Below are positions 36,179 to 47,472 of a stretch of DNA of 64,000 nt, one piece after another; within the stretch, counting starts at the first letter, position 1, and each line of letters opens with the position of its first letter. The position numbers were made by a program, and so were the translations under genes. The notes below the pieces were generated by a model, which was not told the origin of the DNA, ran no database searches, and saw nothing but the letters and a program-made list of their open reading frames with translations. The DNA lies in NCBI RefSeq assembly GCF_000328565.1, contig NC_019966.1:4526001-4590000 (forward strand), read 5' to 3'. The stretch is from Mycobacterium sp. JS623. Lineage in GTDB: Bacteria > Actinomycetota > Actinomycetes > Mycobacteriales > Mycobacteriaceae.

Positions 36179-38787
36179 GCCAACGTGACGAGGCCGAGCT
36201 CGTTGTCCCCGGCCAGCAGCGGGTGATGCGGCAGGACACGCACGGTGTACCCGACGGGACCCGCCACTGGCAACGGCGTCGTCGAGGAGAACACCTCGTT
36301 GCCGCCGTCGGCCGTGCCACTGTGCGTCATCTGCACCGTCACGGGATCTACCAGCACGTCGCTGCCGTTGACGCGGCCCAGCACCGCCTGAACCACCACC
36401 TCGTCGGCTCGTAGCCCGGCCAGTTGCACGGTCGCGGTCAGCGTCAGCTCGGAGCCCAGCAGCGGTGTGTCAGGAAGGCCGTAGCTGTCGACGTCGGTGA
36501 TCTGGATCTTCGGCCACGCCTCCTGGGCTCGCTGCCGGTAGGCGGCCAGCTCGCGCGCCGCGCCGAACGGCTCCCCATCCGCGCCGGGTTCGACGGTCTT
36601 GCGTAGCGACGCCGCCGCTGGCGCGTAGTACTTCTGGGTGTAGTCAGTCACCATCCGCGACGCGAGCACCTTTGGCCCGAGCTCCATCAGGGTGTGGCGC
36701 ACCATCTCCACCCATCGCGTCGGGACGCCTTGCTCGTCGCGGTCGTAGAACTTCGGCGCGACCGACTTCTCGAGCAGGTCATACAGGGCGGCCGCTTCGA
36801 TGTCGTCGCGGCGGCCCTCATCGAGCAGGCCGTCGGCCGTCGGGATCTCCCACCCGTTCTCGCCGTCGTACCACTCATCCCACCAGCCGTCGCGGATGGA
36901 CAAGTTCAGCCCACCGTTGAGCGCGCTCTTCATCCCCGACGTGCCACACGCTTCCAGCGGTCGCAGCGGGTTGTTCAGCCAGACGTCGCAGCCGTAATAC
37001 AGCTGCCGGGCCATCGACATGTCGTAGTCGGGCAAGAACGCGATGCGATGCCGCACCTCCGGCCGGTCAGCGAACTTCACTATCTGCTGGATCAGCGCCT
37101 TGCCGCCGTCGTCTGCCGGGTGCGACTTGCCGGCCACGATCAGCTGAATCGGCCGCTTCGGGTCGAGCAGCAGCTTCTCCAGCCGCTCGGGGTCGCGCAG
37201 CATCAGCGTCAGCCGCTTGTACGTCGGCACCCGCCGGGCGAATCCGATGGTGAGCACATTGGGATCGAATGCCGTTGCAATCCAACCTAATTCGGCATCC
37301 GATGCGCCACGGTCGTGCCATGAGCGGCGAAGCCTGGCCCGCACGTCCTCGACGAGCGCCTCGCGCAGCTGCGAGCGGATCCACCACATGTGTCCCGGGT
37401 CGACCTGTTGCAGCCGCTGCCACGTTTCGGGTTCGGTCAGCGAGCCCAGGTCGTCGGTGCCCAGCAGCTCGCGTCCGAGCTCGAGCCACTGCGGCGCCGC
37501 CCACGTCGGTCCGTGTACACCGTTGGTGATCGAGCCGATGGGCACCTCGGCGGCATCGAAGCCCTGCCATAGGTCGTTGAACATGTAGCGGCTGACCTGC
37601 CCGTGCAGCAGCGACACCCCGTTTGCGCGCTGCGCGAGCCGCAGGCCCATGTGGGCCATGTTGAATTTCGACGGGTCGTCCTCGGCGCCGAACGCGATTA
37701 TCCGGTCCAGCGGCACCCCGGGCAGCAGCCGAGACATCGCGCCCAACGGGCCGTCCGTCGAGCCACCGAAGTAACGCTTGACCATCTCGACCGGGAACCG
37801 GTCGATGCCGGCAGGCACCGGGGTGTGCGTGGTGAACACCGTCGACGAACGCACGACTGTCAGCGCGGTGTCGAAGTCCAGTCCTGCGTCGATCAGTTCG
37901 CGGATGCGTTCGACGCCCAGAAAGCCTGCGTGGCCCTCATTCATGTGGAACACCTCGGGTGCGGGCAGACCCTCCACCTCGGTGTAGGCCCTGATTGCGC
38001 GCACCCCGCCGATACCGGCCAGGATCTCCTGCTTGATCCGGTGCTCTTGGTCGCCGCCGTACAGCCGGTCGGTGACGCCGCGCAGCTCGTGCTCGTTCTC
38101 CGGAATGTCAGAATCCAACAGCAGCAACGGAATTCGGCCCACCTGTGCGATCCAGACCCGTGCGCGCAGCTGGCTGGCGTCCGGCACGGCCAGCTCCACC
38201 AACACCGGGTCGCCCGCCTTGTCGGTGAGCAGCCGCAGCGGCAGGCCCTGTGGATCCAGCGACGGGTAGTCCTCGCGCTGCCAGCCGTCGGCAGTCAACG
38301 ACTGGCGGAAGTATCCCGAGCGGTACAGCAGGCCGACAGCGATCAACGGAAGACCGAGATCCGATGCGGACTTGAGGTGATCGCCTGCCAGGATTCCCAG
38401 GCCGCCGGAGTAGTTCGGCAGCACCTCGGCGACGCCGAACTCCATCGAGAAGTAGGCGATGCCATGGGGCAATTGCGCGCCCTCGTTTTGTTCCTGCTGG
38501 TACCACAGCGGCCTGGTGAGATAGTTGTCCAGCTCAGCGGCCAGCCCGTCGAGGCGCCGCAGGAAGGATTCATCGACGGCCAGGTCGTCCAACCGTTTGG
38601 GTGCGACCTGCCCGAGCAGCGCGACAGGATCGCATCCGACTTGCTTCCACAGCTCCGGATCGATGGCCGCGAAGAGGTCCTGTGTGGGTTTATCCCATGA
38701 CCAGCGCAGGTTGATCGAAAGGCGTTCGAGCGCGGTCAGACGATCGGGTAGATGCGCACGGACGGTGAATCGACGGAGAGCTTTCAC
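36175..38787 (-). CDS. glgP: Alpha-glucan phosphorylase GlgP
   Basis: 870 residues from GTG 38787 (VKALRRFTVRAHLPDRLTAL). It releases glucose 1-phosphate from glycogen. Key blocks: YFSMEFGVAEVLPNYSGGLGILAGDHLKSASDLG split over ~100-140, HMNEGHAGFLG, NMAHMGLRLAQ, GKSHPADDGGKALIQ and, with the PLP Lys, NNPLRPLEACGTSGMKSALNG. The C-terminal ~90 residues form an extra beta domain typical of actinobacterial GlgP. It is divergent from glgE, with a 168-bp shared promoter gap. Confidence 0.96.
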   Translation of the reverse strand: MKALRRFTVRAHLPDRLTALERLSINLRWSWDKPTQDLFAAIDPELWKQVGCDPVALLGQVAPKRLDDLAVDESFLRRLDGLAAELDNYLTRPLWYQQEQNEGAQLPHGIAYFSMEFGVAEVLPNYSGGLGILAGDHLKSASDLGLPLIAVGLLYRSGYFRQSLTADGWQREDYPSLDPQGLPLRLLTDKAGDPVLVELAVPDASQLRARVWIAQVGRIPLLLLDSDIPENEHELRGVTDRLYGGDQEHRIKQEILAGIGGVRAIRAYTEVEGLPAPEVFHMNEGHAGFLGVERIRELIDAGLDFDTALTVVRSSTVFTTHTPVPAGIDRFPVEMVKRYFGGSTDGPLGAMSRLLPGVPLDRIIAFGAEDDPSKFNMAHMGLRLAQRANGVSLLHGQVSRYMFNDLWQGFDAAEVPIGSITNGVHGPTWAAPQWLELGRELLGTDDLGSLTEPETWQRLQQVDPGHMWWIRSQLREALVEDVRARLRRSWHDRGASDAELGWIATAFDPNVLTIGFARRVPTYKRLTLMLRDPERLEKLLLDPKRPIQLIVAGKSHPADDGGKALIQQIVKFADRPEVRHRIAFLPDYDMSMARQLYYGCDVWLNNPLRPLEACGTSGMKSALNGGLNLSIRDGWWDEWYDGENGWEIPTADGLLDEGRRDDIEAAALYDLLEKSVAPKFYDRDEQGVPTRWVEMVRHTLMELGPKVLASRMVTDYTQKYYAPAAASLRKTVEPGADGEPFGAARELAAYRQRAQEAWPKIQITDVDSYGLPDTPLLGSELTLTATVQLAGLRADEVVVQAVLGRVNGSDVLVDPVTVQMTHSGTADGGNEVFSSTTPLPVAGPVGYTVRVLPHHPLLAGDNELGLVTLA

Positions 38788-38955
38788 GCGAGTCAACCTT
38801 ACTGACAAATCGGCTCGCCGCAGCGCGGTGTGGCGATCGCTTCACCCGCGTTGGGTTGGGCCGACCACTACGGTGGGTATAGGGCGCCCAGGATGTTTTA
38901 ACAGTTTTGATTTCGAGACCAAACCACGAGCACAGCCAGCGTAAGGAGTGATGGG

Positions 38956-41043
38956 GTGGCCGGTCGTATCGAGATCGATGACGTCGCACCCGTAGTTTCG
39001 ACAGGCCGGTATCCGGCCAAGGCGGTCGTAGGTGAGATCGTCCCCGTCCGGGCAACGGTGTGGCGCGAAGGCCACGACGCGGTATCGGCCACGCTCGTGG
39101 TGCGCTACCACGGCACGGCGTATCCGAAGCTCGCCGAGGACCCGCCGGGCCGAGCCAAACGGCCGGAAGCCGTGCCGATCGAACAGGTAGTCACCCCCGC
39201 AGCACGGATCAAACCGCAGCAGCTGCCGATGTCGCCGGGGCGCACGCCCGATGTGTTCCACGGGCAGTTCAGTCCCAGCAGCGTCGGACTGTGGACCTTC
39301 CGTGTCGACGGCTGGGGCGATCCCTTCGCGACGTGGCGCAAGAACGTCACCGCGAAGCTGGACGCCGGTCAGAGTGAAAGCGAGCTGTCCAACGACCTGC
39401 TCGTCGGCGCGAAGCTCCTGGAGCGCGCGGCGACCGGCGCGCCCCGCCAACACCGCTATCCCCTTCTCGATGCCGTGGCACGGCTCCGTTCCCCCGGGGA
39501 TCCGTTCAGCCGCGCGGGCGCCGCCCTTTCGTCCGAAGTAGCCGAGGTGCTCGATCAATACCCGCTGCGCGAATTGATCACGCGCGGAGAGCAGTACGGT
39601 GTCTGGGTGGACCGGCCACTGGCCCGGTTCAGCTCGTGGTACGAAATGTTTCCGCGGTCGACCGGCGGCTGGGACGCCAAGGGCAATCCCGTCCACGGCA
39701 CGTTCGCCACGGCCACCAAGGATCTCTCCCGCATCGCGAGGATGGGCTTCGATGTGGTCTATCTGCCGCCGATCCACCCGATCGGCAAGGTGCATCGCAA
39801 GGGCCGCAACAACAGCGTCACCGCCGCGCCCAACGACGTCGGCTCACCATGGGCGATCGGCAGCGACGAAGGCGGCCACGACGCGATCCATCCGAAGCTG
39901 GGCACCGTCGAGGACTTCGACGACTTCGTCGCCGCCGCCCGTGACGAAGGCATGGAAGTGGCACTCGATCTGGCGCTGCAGTGCGCGCCCGACCACCCGT
40001 GGGCGCGCAAACACCCGGAATGGTTCACCGTGCTGCCCGACGGCACCATCGCCTACGCGGAGAACCCGCCCAAGAAATACCAGGACATCTACCCGCTGAA
40101 CTTCGACAACGACCCCGCCGGGCTCTACGAAGAAGTGCTGCGGGTGGTGCGCTTCTGGATCTCTCACGGCGTCAAGGTGTTTCGGGTCGACAACCCGCAT
40201 ACCAAACCGCCGAACTTCTGGGCATGGCTGATCGGCGAGGTGAAGAACGAGGATCCCGACGTGCTGTTCCTGGCGGAGGCGTTCACCCGGCCGGCGCGGC
40301 TGTACGGGCTGGCCAAGCTCGGCTTCACGCAGTCGTATACCTATTTCACCTGGCGGACGGCGAAGTGGGAGTTGACCGAATTCGGCGAGCAGATCGCCGA
40401 GCACGCCGACGAGGCCAGGCCGAATCTGTTCGTCAACACGCCCGACATCCTGCACGAGAGCCTGCAGCACGGCGGCCCCGGCATGTTCGCGATCCGGGCC
40501 GTGCTGGCGTCGACCATGAGTTCGACGTGGGGCGTGTACTCGGGTTATGAACTGTACGAGCACCGGCCGGTACGCGAGGGCAGCGAGGAGTACCTCAACT
40601 CCGAGAAGTACGAACTGCGCCCACGCGATTTCGATGCCGCGCTGGCCGACGGAGAATCACTGGAGCCATTCTTGACCCGGCTCAACGAGATTCGTCGCGT
40701 CCATCCGGCGTTGCACGAGTTGCGCACCATCGAGTTCCACCATCCCGACAACGACGCGATTTTGGCGTACAGCAAGTTCGACCCGGTGACGGGCGATCAG
40801 GTGCTGGTGGTCGTGACACTCAACCCGTTCGGCCCGGAAGAGGCAACGCTATGGCTCGACATGGCCGCGCTGGGCATGGAGCCCTACGATCGCTTCTGGG
40901 TGCGCGACGAGATCACCGGTGACGAATATCAATGGGGGCAAGCGAATTACGTTCGCATCGATCCGGCGCGAGCAGTGGCCCACGTGCTGAACATGCCCCA
41001 GGTACCACCCGACCAACGACTCAACCTACTGCGTAGGGAGTGA
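38956..41043 (+). CDS. glgE: Alpha-1,4-glucan:maltose-1-phosphate maltosyltransferase GlgE
   Basis: 695 residues from GTG 38956, preceded by AAGGAG. It transfers maltosyl units from maltose 1-phosphate onto alpha-1,4-glucan, a validated pathway in mycobacteria. GH13_3 catalytic residues: nucleophile Asp412 ([16 protein letters not shown]) and acid Glu441 ([16 protein letters not shown]). The N-terminal ~120 residues are the extra beta domain. Its stop is 3 bp before the glgB ATG, so the two are one operon, as in M. tuberculosis. Confidence 0.97.
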   Translation: MAGRIEIDDVAPVVSTGRYPAKAVVGEIVPVRATVWREGHDAVSATLVVRYHGTAYPKLAEDPPGRAKRPEAVPIEQVVTPAARIKPQQLPMSPGRTPDVFHGQFSPSSVGLWTFRVDGWGDPFATWRKNVTAKLDAGQSESELSNDLLVGAKLLERAATGAPRQHRYPLLDAVARLRSPGDPFSRAGAALSSEVAEVLDQYPLRELITRGEQYGVWVDRPLARFSSWYEMFPRSTGGWDAKGNPVHGTFATATKDLSRIARMGFDVVYLPPIHPIGKVHRKGRNNSVTAAPNDVGSPWAIGSDEGGHDAIHPKLGTVEDFDDFVAAARDEGMEVALDLALQCAPDHPWARKHPEWFTVLPDGTIAYAENPPKKYQDIYPLNFDNDPAGLYEEVLRVVRFWISHGVKVFRVDNPHTKPPNFWAWLIGEVKNEDPDVLFLAEAFTRPARLYGLAKLGFTQSYTYFTWRTAKWELTEFGEQIAEHADEARPNLFVNTPDILHESLQHGGPGMFAIRAVLASTMSSTWGVYSGYELYEHRPVREGSEEYLNSEKYELRPRDFDAALADGESLEPFLTRLNEIRRVHPALHELRTIEFHHPDNDAILAYSKFDPVTGDQVLVVVTLNPFGPEEATLWLDMAALGMEPYDRFWVRDEITGDEYQWGQANYVRIDPARAVAHVLNMPQVPPDQRLNLLRRE

Positions 41044-41046
41044 CTG

Positions 41047-43254
41047 ATGACGCAGACCAACCAACTCACGAGCCCGCATTTGCGGCCGCACACGGCAGAC
41101 CTGACACGGCTGCTTGCCGGCGAGCACCACGACCCGCATTCGGTTCTGGGTGCCCACGAATACGGCGATCACACCGTAATTCGCGCCTACCGGCCGCATG
41201 CCGTCGAGGTGGCGGCGCTCATCGGCGGTGAGCGCTACGTGTTCCAGCACATCGAGGCCGGGATCTTCGCGGTCGCAGTGCCGTTCACCGATCTGGTGGA
41301 TTACCGGCTCGAGGTCGCCTACGACACGGGCGGCGAATCCCCGCATCTGCACACTGTGGCCGACGCCTACCGCTTCCTGCCGACCCTCGGCGAGATCGAT
41401 CTGCACCTCTTCGCCGAGGGCCGACACGAGCGGCTGTGGGAGATCCTGGGCGCGCACCCGCGGCGGTTCACCACCCCCGATGGCGTCGTCGATGGTGTGT
41501 CGTTCGCGGTGTGGGCGCCGAATGCCAAGGGCGTCAGCCTGATCGGTGAGTTCAACCACTGGGATGGCAACGAGGCACAGCTGCGGGTGCTTGGCTCGAC
41601 CGGCGTCTGGGAGTTGTTCTGGCCTGGCTTCGAGATCGGCGGACTGTACAAGTTCCGCGTGCACGGGGCAGACGGCGCGGTGACCGAGCGAGCCGACCCG
41701 ATGGCGTTCGCAACGGAGGTGCCGCCGCAGACGGCGTCGAAGGTGACCAAGAGCGACTACACCTGGGATGACGCACACTGGATGACAAAGCGGGCGACGC
41801 AGAACCCGGTGTTCGAGCCGATGAGCACCTATGAAGTCCATCTGATGTCATGGCGGCCAGGACTGAGCTATCGGCAGCTGGCCGATGAGTTGACGGAATA
41901 CGTTGTCGGTCAGGGCTTCACACACGTTGAGCTGATGCCGGTGGCCGAGCATCCGTTCGGCGGGTCATGGGGCTACCAGGTCACCTCTTACTACGCACCG
42001 ACGTCGCGGCTCGGCACCCCCGACGATTTCCGGTACCTCGTCGACAAGCTGCATCAGGCCGGCATCGGCGTGATCATGGACTGGGTGCCCGCGCACTTCC
42101 CGAAGGACGCGTGGGCGCTCGGCCGCTTCGACGGCACCGCTCTGTACGAGCACTCCGATCCGCGCCGCGGTGAGCAATTGGATTGGGGTACTTATGTGTT
42201 CGACTTCGGCAGGGCCGAGGTGCGCAACTTCCTTGTCGCCAATGCGTTGTACTGGCTGCAGGAGTTCCACATCGACGGGCTGCGGGTCGACGCCGTCGCA
42301 TCAATGCTCTATCTCGACTACTCGCGACCGGAAGGCGGCTGGACGCCGAATATCTACGGTGGCCGGGAGAACCTCGAGGCCGTGCAGTTCCTGCAGGAGA
42401 TGAACGCCACGGTGCACAAGTTGGCGCCCGGCATCGTCACCGTGGCCGAGGAGTCGACGTCGTGGCCCGGCGTTACGCGGGCGACCAACCTTGGCGGCCT
42501 TGGCTTTTCGATGAAGTGGAACATGGGTTGGATGAACGACACGCTAGAGTTCATCAAGCGCGACCCGATTCACCGCAGTTACCACCACCACGAGATCACG
42601 TTCTCGATGCTGTACGCGTACAGCGAGAACTTCGTGTTGCCGATCAGCCACGACGAAGTGGTGCACGGCAAGGGCACGCTGTGGGGCCGGATGCCTGGTA
42701 ATGACCACGTAAAGGCCGCGGGCATGCGCGGATTGCTGGCTTACCAGTGGGCACACCCGGGCAAGCAACTGCTGTTCATGGGTCAGGAGTTCGGCCAGCG
42801 CGCGGAGTGGTCGGAGGAACGGGGCGTCGACTGGTATCAGCTCGATGAGAGCAGCTTCTCCAACGGGATTCAGCGGATGATGCAGGACATGAACGGCATC
42901 TACCGCAGCCGTCGCGCGCTGTGGTCACAGGACACCCGGCCGGAGGGCTATTCGTGGATCGACGCCAACGACTCGGCCAACAATGTGTTGAGCTTCATGC
43001 GTTTCGGTGACGACGGGTCGATGTTGGCGTGCGTGTTCAACTTCTCCGGTTCCGAGCACGCCCGCTACCGGCTGGGTCTGCCCCACGCTGGCACGTGGCG
43101 TGAAGTGCTGAACACCGATGCCGACATCTACAACGGCACAGGCATCGGTAACTACGGCGCCGTGGAGGCCACCGACGAGCCGTGGCATGGCCGTCCCGCC
43201 TCAGCGGTCATGGTGCTGCCGCCGCTGGCCGCGCTGTGGTTCGAGCCGGCCTAA
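41047..43254 (+). CDS. glgB: 1,4-alpha-glucan branching enzyme GlgB
   Basis: 735 residues with two N-terminal beta domains (the first ends [21 protein letters not shown]) and a GH13 barrel. Nucleophile Asp415 is in [19 protein letters not shown] and acid Glu468 in [10 protein letters not shown]. It adds alpha-1,6 branches to the glucan extended by GlgE. The gene is 3 bp from glgE. Confidence 0.97.
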   Translation: MTQTNQLTSPHLRPHTADLTRLLAGEHHDPHSVLGAHEYGDHTVIRAYRPHAVEVAALIGGERYVFQHIEAGIFAVAVPFTDLVDYRLEVAYDTGGESPHLHTVADAYRFLPTLGEIDLHLFAEGRHERLWEILGAHPRRFTTPDGVVDGVSFAVWAPNAKGVSLIGEFNHWDGNEAQLRVLGSTGVWELFWPGFEIGGLYKFRVHGADGAVTERADPMAFATEVPPQTASKVTKSDYTWDDAHWMTKRATQNPVFEPMSTYEVHLMSWRPGLSYRQLADELTEYVVGQGFTHVELMPVAEHPFGGSWGYQVTSYYAPTSRLGTPDDFRYLVDKLHQAGIGVIMDWVPAHFPKDAWALGRFDGTALYEHSDPRRGEQLDWGTYVFDFGRAEVRNFLVANALYWLQEFHIDGLRVDAVASMLYLDYSRPEGGWTPNIYGGRENLEAVQFLQEMNATVHKLAPGIVTVAEESTSWPGVTRATNLGGLGFSMKWNMGWMNDTLEFIKRDPIHRSYHHHEITFSMLYAYSENFVLPISHDEVVHGKGTLWGRMPGNDHVKAAGMRGLLAYQWAHPGKQLLFMGQEFGQRAEWSEERGVDWYQLDESSFSNGIQRMMQDMNGIYRSRRALWSQDTRPEGYSWIDANDSANNVLSFMRFGDDGSMLACVFNFSGSEHARYRLGLPHAGTWREVLNTDADIYNGTGIGNYGAVEATDEPWHGRPASAVMVLPPLAALWFEPA

Positions 43255-43323
43255 CTACGCCCAAGACGGACATACGGGCGCAAAAGTGCGAGGCGGATCT
43301 CGCCATTGTGTCGATCTCGGCGA

Positions 43324-44217
43324 CTAATACAGCGCGTTGGCGAGGTTACGCCGGCCCGCTATCACCTCGGGGTCGGCCGGGTCGAACAAATCGAACAGCT
43401 CGATCAGCCGCGTGCGTACCTTGGTGCGGTCGTCGCCTGCGGTCCGCTTGATCAGTGCGATCAGCCGGTTGAACGCCGAGGCGACGTCCTGCTGCAGGAT
43501 CTCGACATCGGCTGCAGCGAAAGCCAATTCGATGTCATCGGGCTTGGAGTCGGCAGCGACGACGGCACCGGGCGCGCGGGAGGTCGCGCGCTGCAGGAAG
43601 CCGATCTGACGCACCGCTCCCTTGGCCTCTTCGTGGTTCGGGTTCGCATTGAGCAGCGCCTGATACGCCGTCAATGCGGCATCGAAATCACCCGCATCCA
43701 AATGCGCGCGCGCTTGAGCGAGTTCGGGATCGACACGCTCGGGCTCCTCGCCTTCCCCGCCTTCGAGCTTGCCCGCCGTCGCGTTCAGCAGCGAGTCAAC
43801 CCACCGCCGCAACTGCTCCAGTGGCTGCACACCCTGGAAGCTCGAGATCGGCTGGCCCGCAGCCAATGCCACCACCGTCGGGACGGCCTGCACGCCGAAC
43901 ATCTGTGCAACCCGCGGCACGGAGTCGACGTTCACCGTCGCCAACGACCATTTGCCGCCGTCAGAGGTCGCTAGTTGGCCGAGCACATCGCCGAGTTGCG
44001 CGCTGGCTTCACTGCGGGGCGACCACAGCAGGACGACAACGGGCACCTGGCTGGACCGGACCAGCACCTCGGCTTCGAGGTTGGCCTCGGTGATCTCCAC
44101 ACCGTTCGGCGGGGCCGTGGCGCCGCCTTCACCAGCGGGTGACGTTCGTTGTTTGAGGGCAGACAGATCAACCGCACCGGCCATGGAGGCAGCGATGGGA
44201 GGTCGTGGACGACTCAC
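43324..44217 (-). CDS. Thioredoxin-like co-chaperone with TPR domain (YbbN/CnoX type)
   Basis: 297 residues. Residues ~40-150 are a thioredoxin fold whose active site reads WSPRSEAS, so both redox Cys are absent. VNVDSVPRVAQMFGVQAVPTVVALAAGQPI with the cis-Pro is intact. The C-terminal ~140 residues are helical TPR-like repeats (AQARAHLDAGDFDAALTAYQ). This matches mycobacterial Rv1324 and YbbN-type holdases that guard proteins for chaperonins. It converges on glgB. Confidence 0.88.
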   Translation of the reverse strand: MSRPRPPIAASMAGAVDLSALKQRTSPAGEGGATAPPNGVEITEANLEAEVLVRSSQVPVVVLLWSPRSEASAQLGDVLGQLATSDGGKWSLATVNVDSVPRVAQMFGVQAVPTVVALAAGQPISSFQGVQPLEQLRRWVDSLLNATAGKLEGGEGEEPERVDPELAQARAHLDAGDFDAALTAYQALLNANPNHEEAKGAVRQIGFLQRATSRAPGAVVAADSKPDDIELAFAAADVEILQQDVASAFNRLIALIKRTAGDDRTKVRTRLIELFDLFDPADPEVIAGRRNLANALY

Positions 44218-44230
44218 GCCCCCAAGTCTG

Positions 44231-44614
44231 TCACGTCGTTTCTGATGCGTGCCGTCCCGGTTGCGCGACGGCCGAGATGGCCTCCGCAGGCTCCAGTCGG
44301 CCCGTCCTATCGGCCCATATGAGGAAGATCACACTGGCCAATGGCACAATGCTCGCCAGCAACGCCAGCAACCACGTGCGCGCCGCCCATTTGTACGCGA
44401 TTCCGACCAGCAGACCCGTCACCACAAAAGCGATGAAGACCAGCCCGTGGGCCATCCCGAAGACCTTGACGCCGATCTCCGTGCGGGGCGTGCCCAGGTA
44501 CTTGAAGTACATGCCGACCAGCAGACCGACCCAGCTGACGGCTTCCGCCAGCGCGACCAGCCGGAACCAGCCGGTTGCGGACCGAAGGTCAAATGCGGGT
44601 GTCATGGGCGCCAT
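44231..44614 (-). CDS. DUF3817 membrane protein
   Basis: 127 residues with three membrane spans. FGMAHGLVFIAFVVTGLLVGI carries the conserved His of DUF3817, and VALAEAVSWVGLLVGMYFKYLG the first span. It is a paralogue of the protein at 22429-22767. It lies 13 bp upstream of the thioredoxin-TPR gene on the same strand. Function unknown. Confidence 0.88.
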   Translation of the reverse strand: MAPMTPAFDLRSATGWFRLVALAEAVSWVGLLVGMYFKYLGTPRTEIGVKVFGMAHGLVFIAFVVTGLLVGIAYKWAARTWLLALLASIVPLASVIFLIWADRTGRLEPAEAISAVAQPGRHASETT

Positions 44615-44658
44615 TGTGCCCGAAAAACACCCTAGCTACTACATCGCGTCGTAGACGA

Positions 44659-45840
44659 TCAGCCTGCGCGCAGGACCAATGCGTCGCCCTGGCCACCCGC
44701 CCCGCACAGCGCGGCCACCGCGTAGCCGGAACCGCGTCGGGCCAGCTCAAGGGCGGCGTGCAGGGTGATGCGCGCACCGGACATGCCGATCGGATGACCG
44801 ATCGCGATGGCACCGCCGTTGACGTTGACCTTTTGCGGGTCGACACCGAGTTCCTTCGTCGACGCCAGCGCGACCGCCGCGAACGCCTCGTTGATCTCGA
44901 TGACGTCGAGCTGGTCCACCGAAATGCCTTCGCGCGCAATGGCTTTCTTGATGGCGTTGGCCGGCTGCGACTGCAGGGTGGAGTCGGGGCCTGCGACGAC
45001 GCCGTGGGCACCGATCTCGCACAGCCACGTCAGGCCCAGCTCCTGCGCCTTGGCCTTGTTCATCACGACGACGGCAGCGGCGCCGTCGGAGATCTGCGAC
45101 GCCGACCCCGCGGTGATCGTGCCGTCCTTGCGGAATGCCGGCTTCAGCCCGGCCAACGATTCGGCCGTCGTGTTGGCCCGGATGCCCTCGTCCTCGGTGA
45201 ACTCGATCGGATCGCCCTTGCGCTGCGGGATCGTCACCGGCACCACCTCGTCGGCGAACACGCCGTCTTTCCATGCGGCAGCGGCCTTTTGGTGCGACTG
45301 CGCGGCGACGGCATCCTGCTCCGCGCGGGTGAACTGGTCGACATCATTGCGCTGCTCGGTCAACGCACCCATCGGCTGGTCGGTGAAGACGTCGTGCAGT
45401 CCGTCATAGGCCATGTGGTCGAGCACCGTGACGTCGCCGTACTTGTAGCCCGAACGGCTGTCCATCAAGAGGTGCGGTGCCTTGGTCATCGATTCCTGAC
45501 CACCGGCCACCACCACGTCGAACTCGCCTGCCCGAATGAGTTGATCAGCAAGCGCAATCGCGTCGATGCCCGACAGGCACATCTTGTTGATAGTCAGCGA
45601 AGGCACGTCCCAACCGATCCCGGCGCCGACGGCGGCCTGCCGGGCAGGCATCTGGCCCGCGCCTGCCGTCAGCACCTGGCCCATGATCACGTACTCGACG
45701 AGCGACGCTGGCACTCTGGCCTTCTCCAGCGCACCAGCAATGGCGATCGCGCCTAGGTCGCTGCCCGAAAAGTCTTTCAGCGAACCCATGAGCTTGCCTA
45801 CGGGAGTGCGAGCTCCAGCAACAATCACCGACGTCGTCAT
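44659..45840 (-). CDS. fadA4: Acetyl-CoA acetyltransferase (FadA4-like thiolase)
   Basis: 393 residues. The acylated Cys is in [15 protein letters not shown] (~residue 92), catalytic His in [16 protein letters not shown] and the second Cys in [15 protein letters not shown]. It condenses or cleaves acetoacetyl-CoA. Placement beside the methylmalonyl-CoA epimerase gene (divergent) and DUF3817 matches Rv1323. A separate thiolase in the catabolic cluster (58800) is only distantly similar. Confidence 0.95.
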   Translation of the reverse strand: MTTSVIVAGARTPVGKLMGSLKDFSGSDLGAIAIAGALEKARVPASLVEYVIMGQVLTAGAGQMPARQAAVGAGIGWDVPSLTINKMCLSGIDAIALADQLIRAGEFDVVVAGGQESMTKAPHLLMDSRSGYKYGDVTVLDHMAYDGLHDVFTDQPMGALTEQRNDVDQFTRAEQDAVAAQSHQKAAAAWKDGVFADEVVPVTIPQRKGDPIEFTEDEGIRANTTAESLAGLKPAFRKDGTITAGSASQISDGAAAVVVMNKAKAQELGLTWLCEIGAHGVVAGPDSTLQSQPANAIKKAIAREGISVDQLDVIEINEAFAAVALASTKELGVDPQKVNVNGGAIAIGHPIGMSGARITLHAALELARRGSGYAVAALCGAGGQGDALVLRAG

Positions 45841-45923
45841 TTGTTACCTCCAAGGAGTGGGTATTCGGAGATGTGGCCCATGACACATTCCGCAAACATC
45901 TGTCTCAAGGTTACCGTTACGTT

Positions 45924-46394
45924 ATGAGCACCGAGCACGTAGAGGCACGTCCAGCGCTTGCGAGTGCCCTCGTGACGGCGATCGACCATGTCGGCATCGC
46001 TGTCCCCGATCTCGATGCTGCGATCAAGTGGTATCACGATCACCTCGGGATGATCGTGCTGCACGAGGAGATCAACGAGGAGCAGGGCGTCCGCGAGGCC
46101 ATGCTGTCGGTGCGCGGCGCCCCCAAGGGCAGCGCCGAGATTCAGCTGATGTCACCGCTCGACGAGACATCGACCATCGCCAAGTTCCTCGACAAGCGCG
46201 GCCCCGGCCTGCAGCAGCTCGCCTACCGCACCAGCAACATCGACCTGCTCAGCGAGCGGCTGCGCGCTGAGGGTGTGCGACTCCTGTACGACGCGCCCCG
46301 ACGTGGCACGGCAAATTCGCGGATCAACTTCATTCATCCCAAGGACGCCGGCGGGGTGCTCATCGAGCTCGTCGAGCCGGCCGAAGAGCACTAA
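45924..46394 (+). CDS. mce: Methylmalonyl-CoA epimerase
   Basis: 156 residues from ATG 45924 (MSTEHVEARPAL). VOC fold with two beta-alpha-beta units. Metal ligands expected from the Propionibacterium enzyme: His in AIDHVGIAVPD, Gln in AEIQLMSPLDE and Glu in VLIELVEP are present. The third ligand, a His in GLHHMA, aligns with GLQQLAYR here, so a Gln replaces it. It interconverts (R)- and (S)-methylmalonyl-CoA in propionate metabolism. Divergent from fadA4, with an 83-bp promoter gap. Confidence 0.92.
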   Translation: MSTEHVEARPALASALVTAIDHVGIAVPDLDAAIKWYHDHLGMIVLHEEINEEQGVREAMLSVRGAPKGSAEIQLMSPLDETSTIAKFLDKRGPGLQQLAYRTSNIDLLSERLRAEGVRLLYDAPRRGTANSRINFIHPKDAGGVLIELVEPAEEH

Positions 46395-46446
46395 GGCAAC
46401 CGTCGGACTCCTCAAGGCGGCCGAAGGCCGCTTGATAGTCGTCCGA

Positions 46447-46743
46447 CTAAGACCACTTCCGCGTCGGGCTTCGGGTAGCCCGGTTCTTCCAGCACGACGT
46501 ATGCCAGTGTCGCCTGTCATCGGCCGCATGCTCACCCCCGTCGGCTGGCCATACCACCAAATGCGCAGTGCCCGAGCGGATCTCGTGATCACATCCCGGG
46601 CAGCGATAGACCTTTGTGGCGCGCGCCGCCGCGATCGCCCTGACCACGTACTCGTATCCGTCCGGTCCGGTCTCGATGCGGCGACTCTCGGGCAACGGCG
46701 CTAGCGGGCGTTGCCTGCGAGGTGACGAGCGGCGCCGCGGCAT
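46447..46743 (-). CDS. Small putative zinc-binding protein
   Basis: 98 residues, basic at both ends. YRCPGCDHEIRSGTAHLVVW with later RRHWHTSCW gives CxxC plus H/C, a likely zinc site. It is conserved beside nucS in mycobacteria. The role is unknown. It starts 12 bp after the nucS stop on the same strand, so it is probably co-transcribed. Confidence 0.8.
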   Translation of the reverse strand: MPRRRSSPRRQRPLAPLPESRRIETGPDGYEYVVRAIAAARATKVYRCPGCDHEIRSGTAHLVVWPADGGEHAADDRRHWHTSCWKNRATRSPTRKWS

Positions 46744-46755
46744 TTCACCAGTCTG

Positions 46756-47427
46756 TCAGAACAGCCGGAACTCGTCGCTGTCCATGCCACGCATCGCGTC
46801 GTAGTCCAAAGTCACACAACGGATTCCGCGGTCGGTAGCGAGCGTTCGGGCCTGCGGCTTGATCTGTTGCGCGGCGAAGACCCCGGCCACCGGCGCGAGC
46901 ACGGTGTCGCGGTTGAGTAGCTCGAGGTATCGGGTGAGCTGCTCAACGCCGTCGATCTCGCCGCGTCGTTTGATCTCGACGGCCACGGAACGACCCTGTT
47001 CGTCGCGGCACAACAGATCGACCGGTCCGATAGCGGTCATGTACTCGCGTCGCACCAGGGTGTAACCACTACCGAGCAGCTCGACGTGCTCGGCCAGCAG
47101 CGCCTGTAGGTGCGCCTCGACGCCGTCCTTGACCAAACCGGGATCGACGCCAAGCTCGTGGCTGGAGTCGTGCTCGATGTCCTCGACGGTGATTCGCAAC
47201 TGCTCGCCGGCTTTGTTCTCGACGACCCACATGGGCACCGGCCCATCGAGCTCTTCGGAAACCCAGCAGGGCGGGCTCATCCAGTTCAGCGGCTTGTAGG
47301 CCCGGTCGTCGGCGTGCACGCTCACCGATCCGTCAGCCTTGAACAACAGCAGTCTGCGGGCAGATGGCAGGTGGGCGGTCAGCCGCCCGACATAGTCGAC
47401 AGTGCATTGGGCGATCACGAGACGCAC
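46756..47427 (-). CDS. nucS: Mismatch-specific endonuclease NucS/EndoMS
   Basis: 223 residues from GTG 47427 ([16 protein letters not shown]). The nuclease core is [26 protein letters not shown] split around the Asp and ExK active site, then [11 protein letters not shown] with the QxxxY motif. The N-terminal half is a DNA-binding dimer domain. It provides the MutS/MutL-independent mismatch correction of actinobacteria by making double-strand breaks at mismatches. Confidence 0.96.
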   Translation of the reverse strand: MRLVIAQCTVDYVGRLTAHLPSARRLLLFKADGSVSVHADDRAYKPLNWMSPPCWVSEELDGPVPMWVVENKAGEQLRITVEDIEHDSSHELGVDPGLVKDGVEAHLQALLAEHVELLGSGYTLVRREYMTAIGPVDLLCRDEQGRSVAVEIKRRGEIDGVEQLTRYLELLNRDTVLAPVAGVFAAQQIKPQARTLATDRGIRCVTLDYDAMRGMDSDEFRLF

Positions 47428-47472
47428 CCGAACACCATATGCGGGAGGACCGCCAAATTAGGCTGAGGCACG

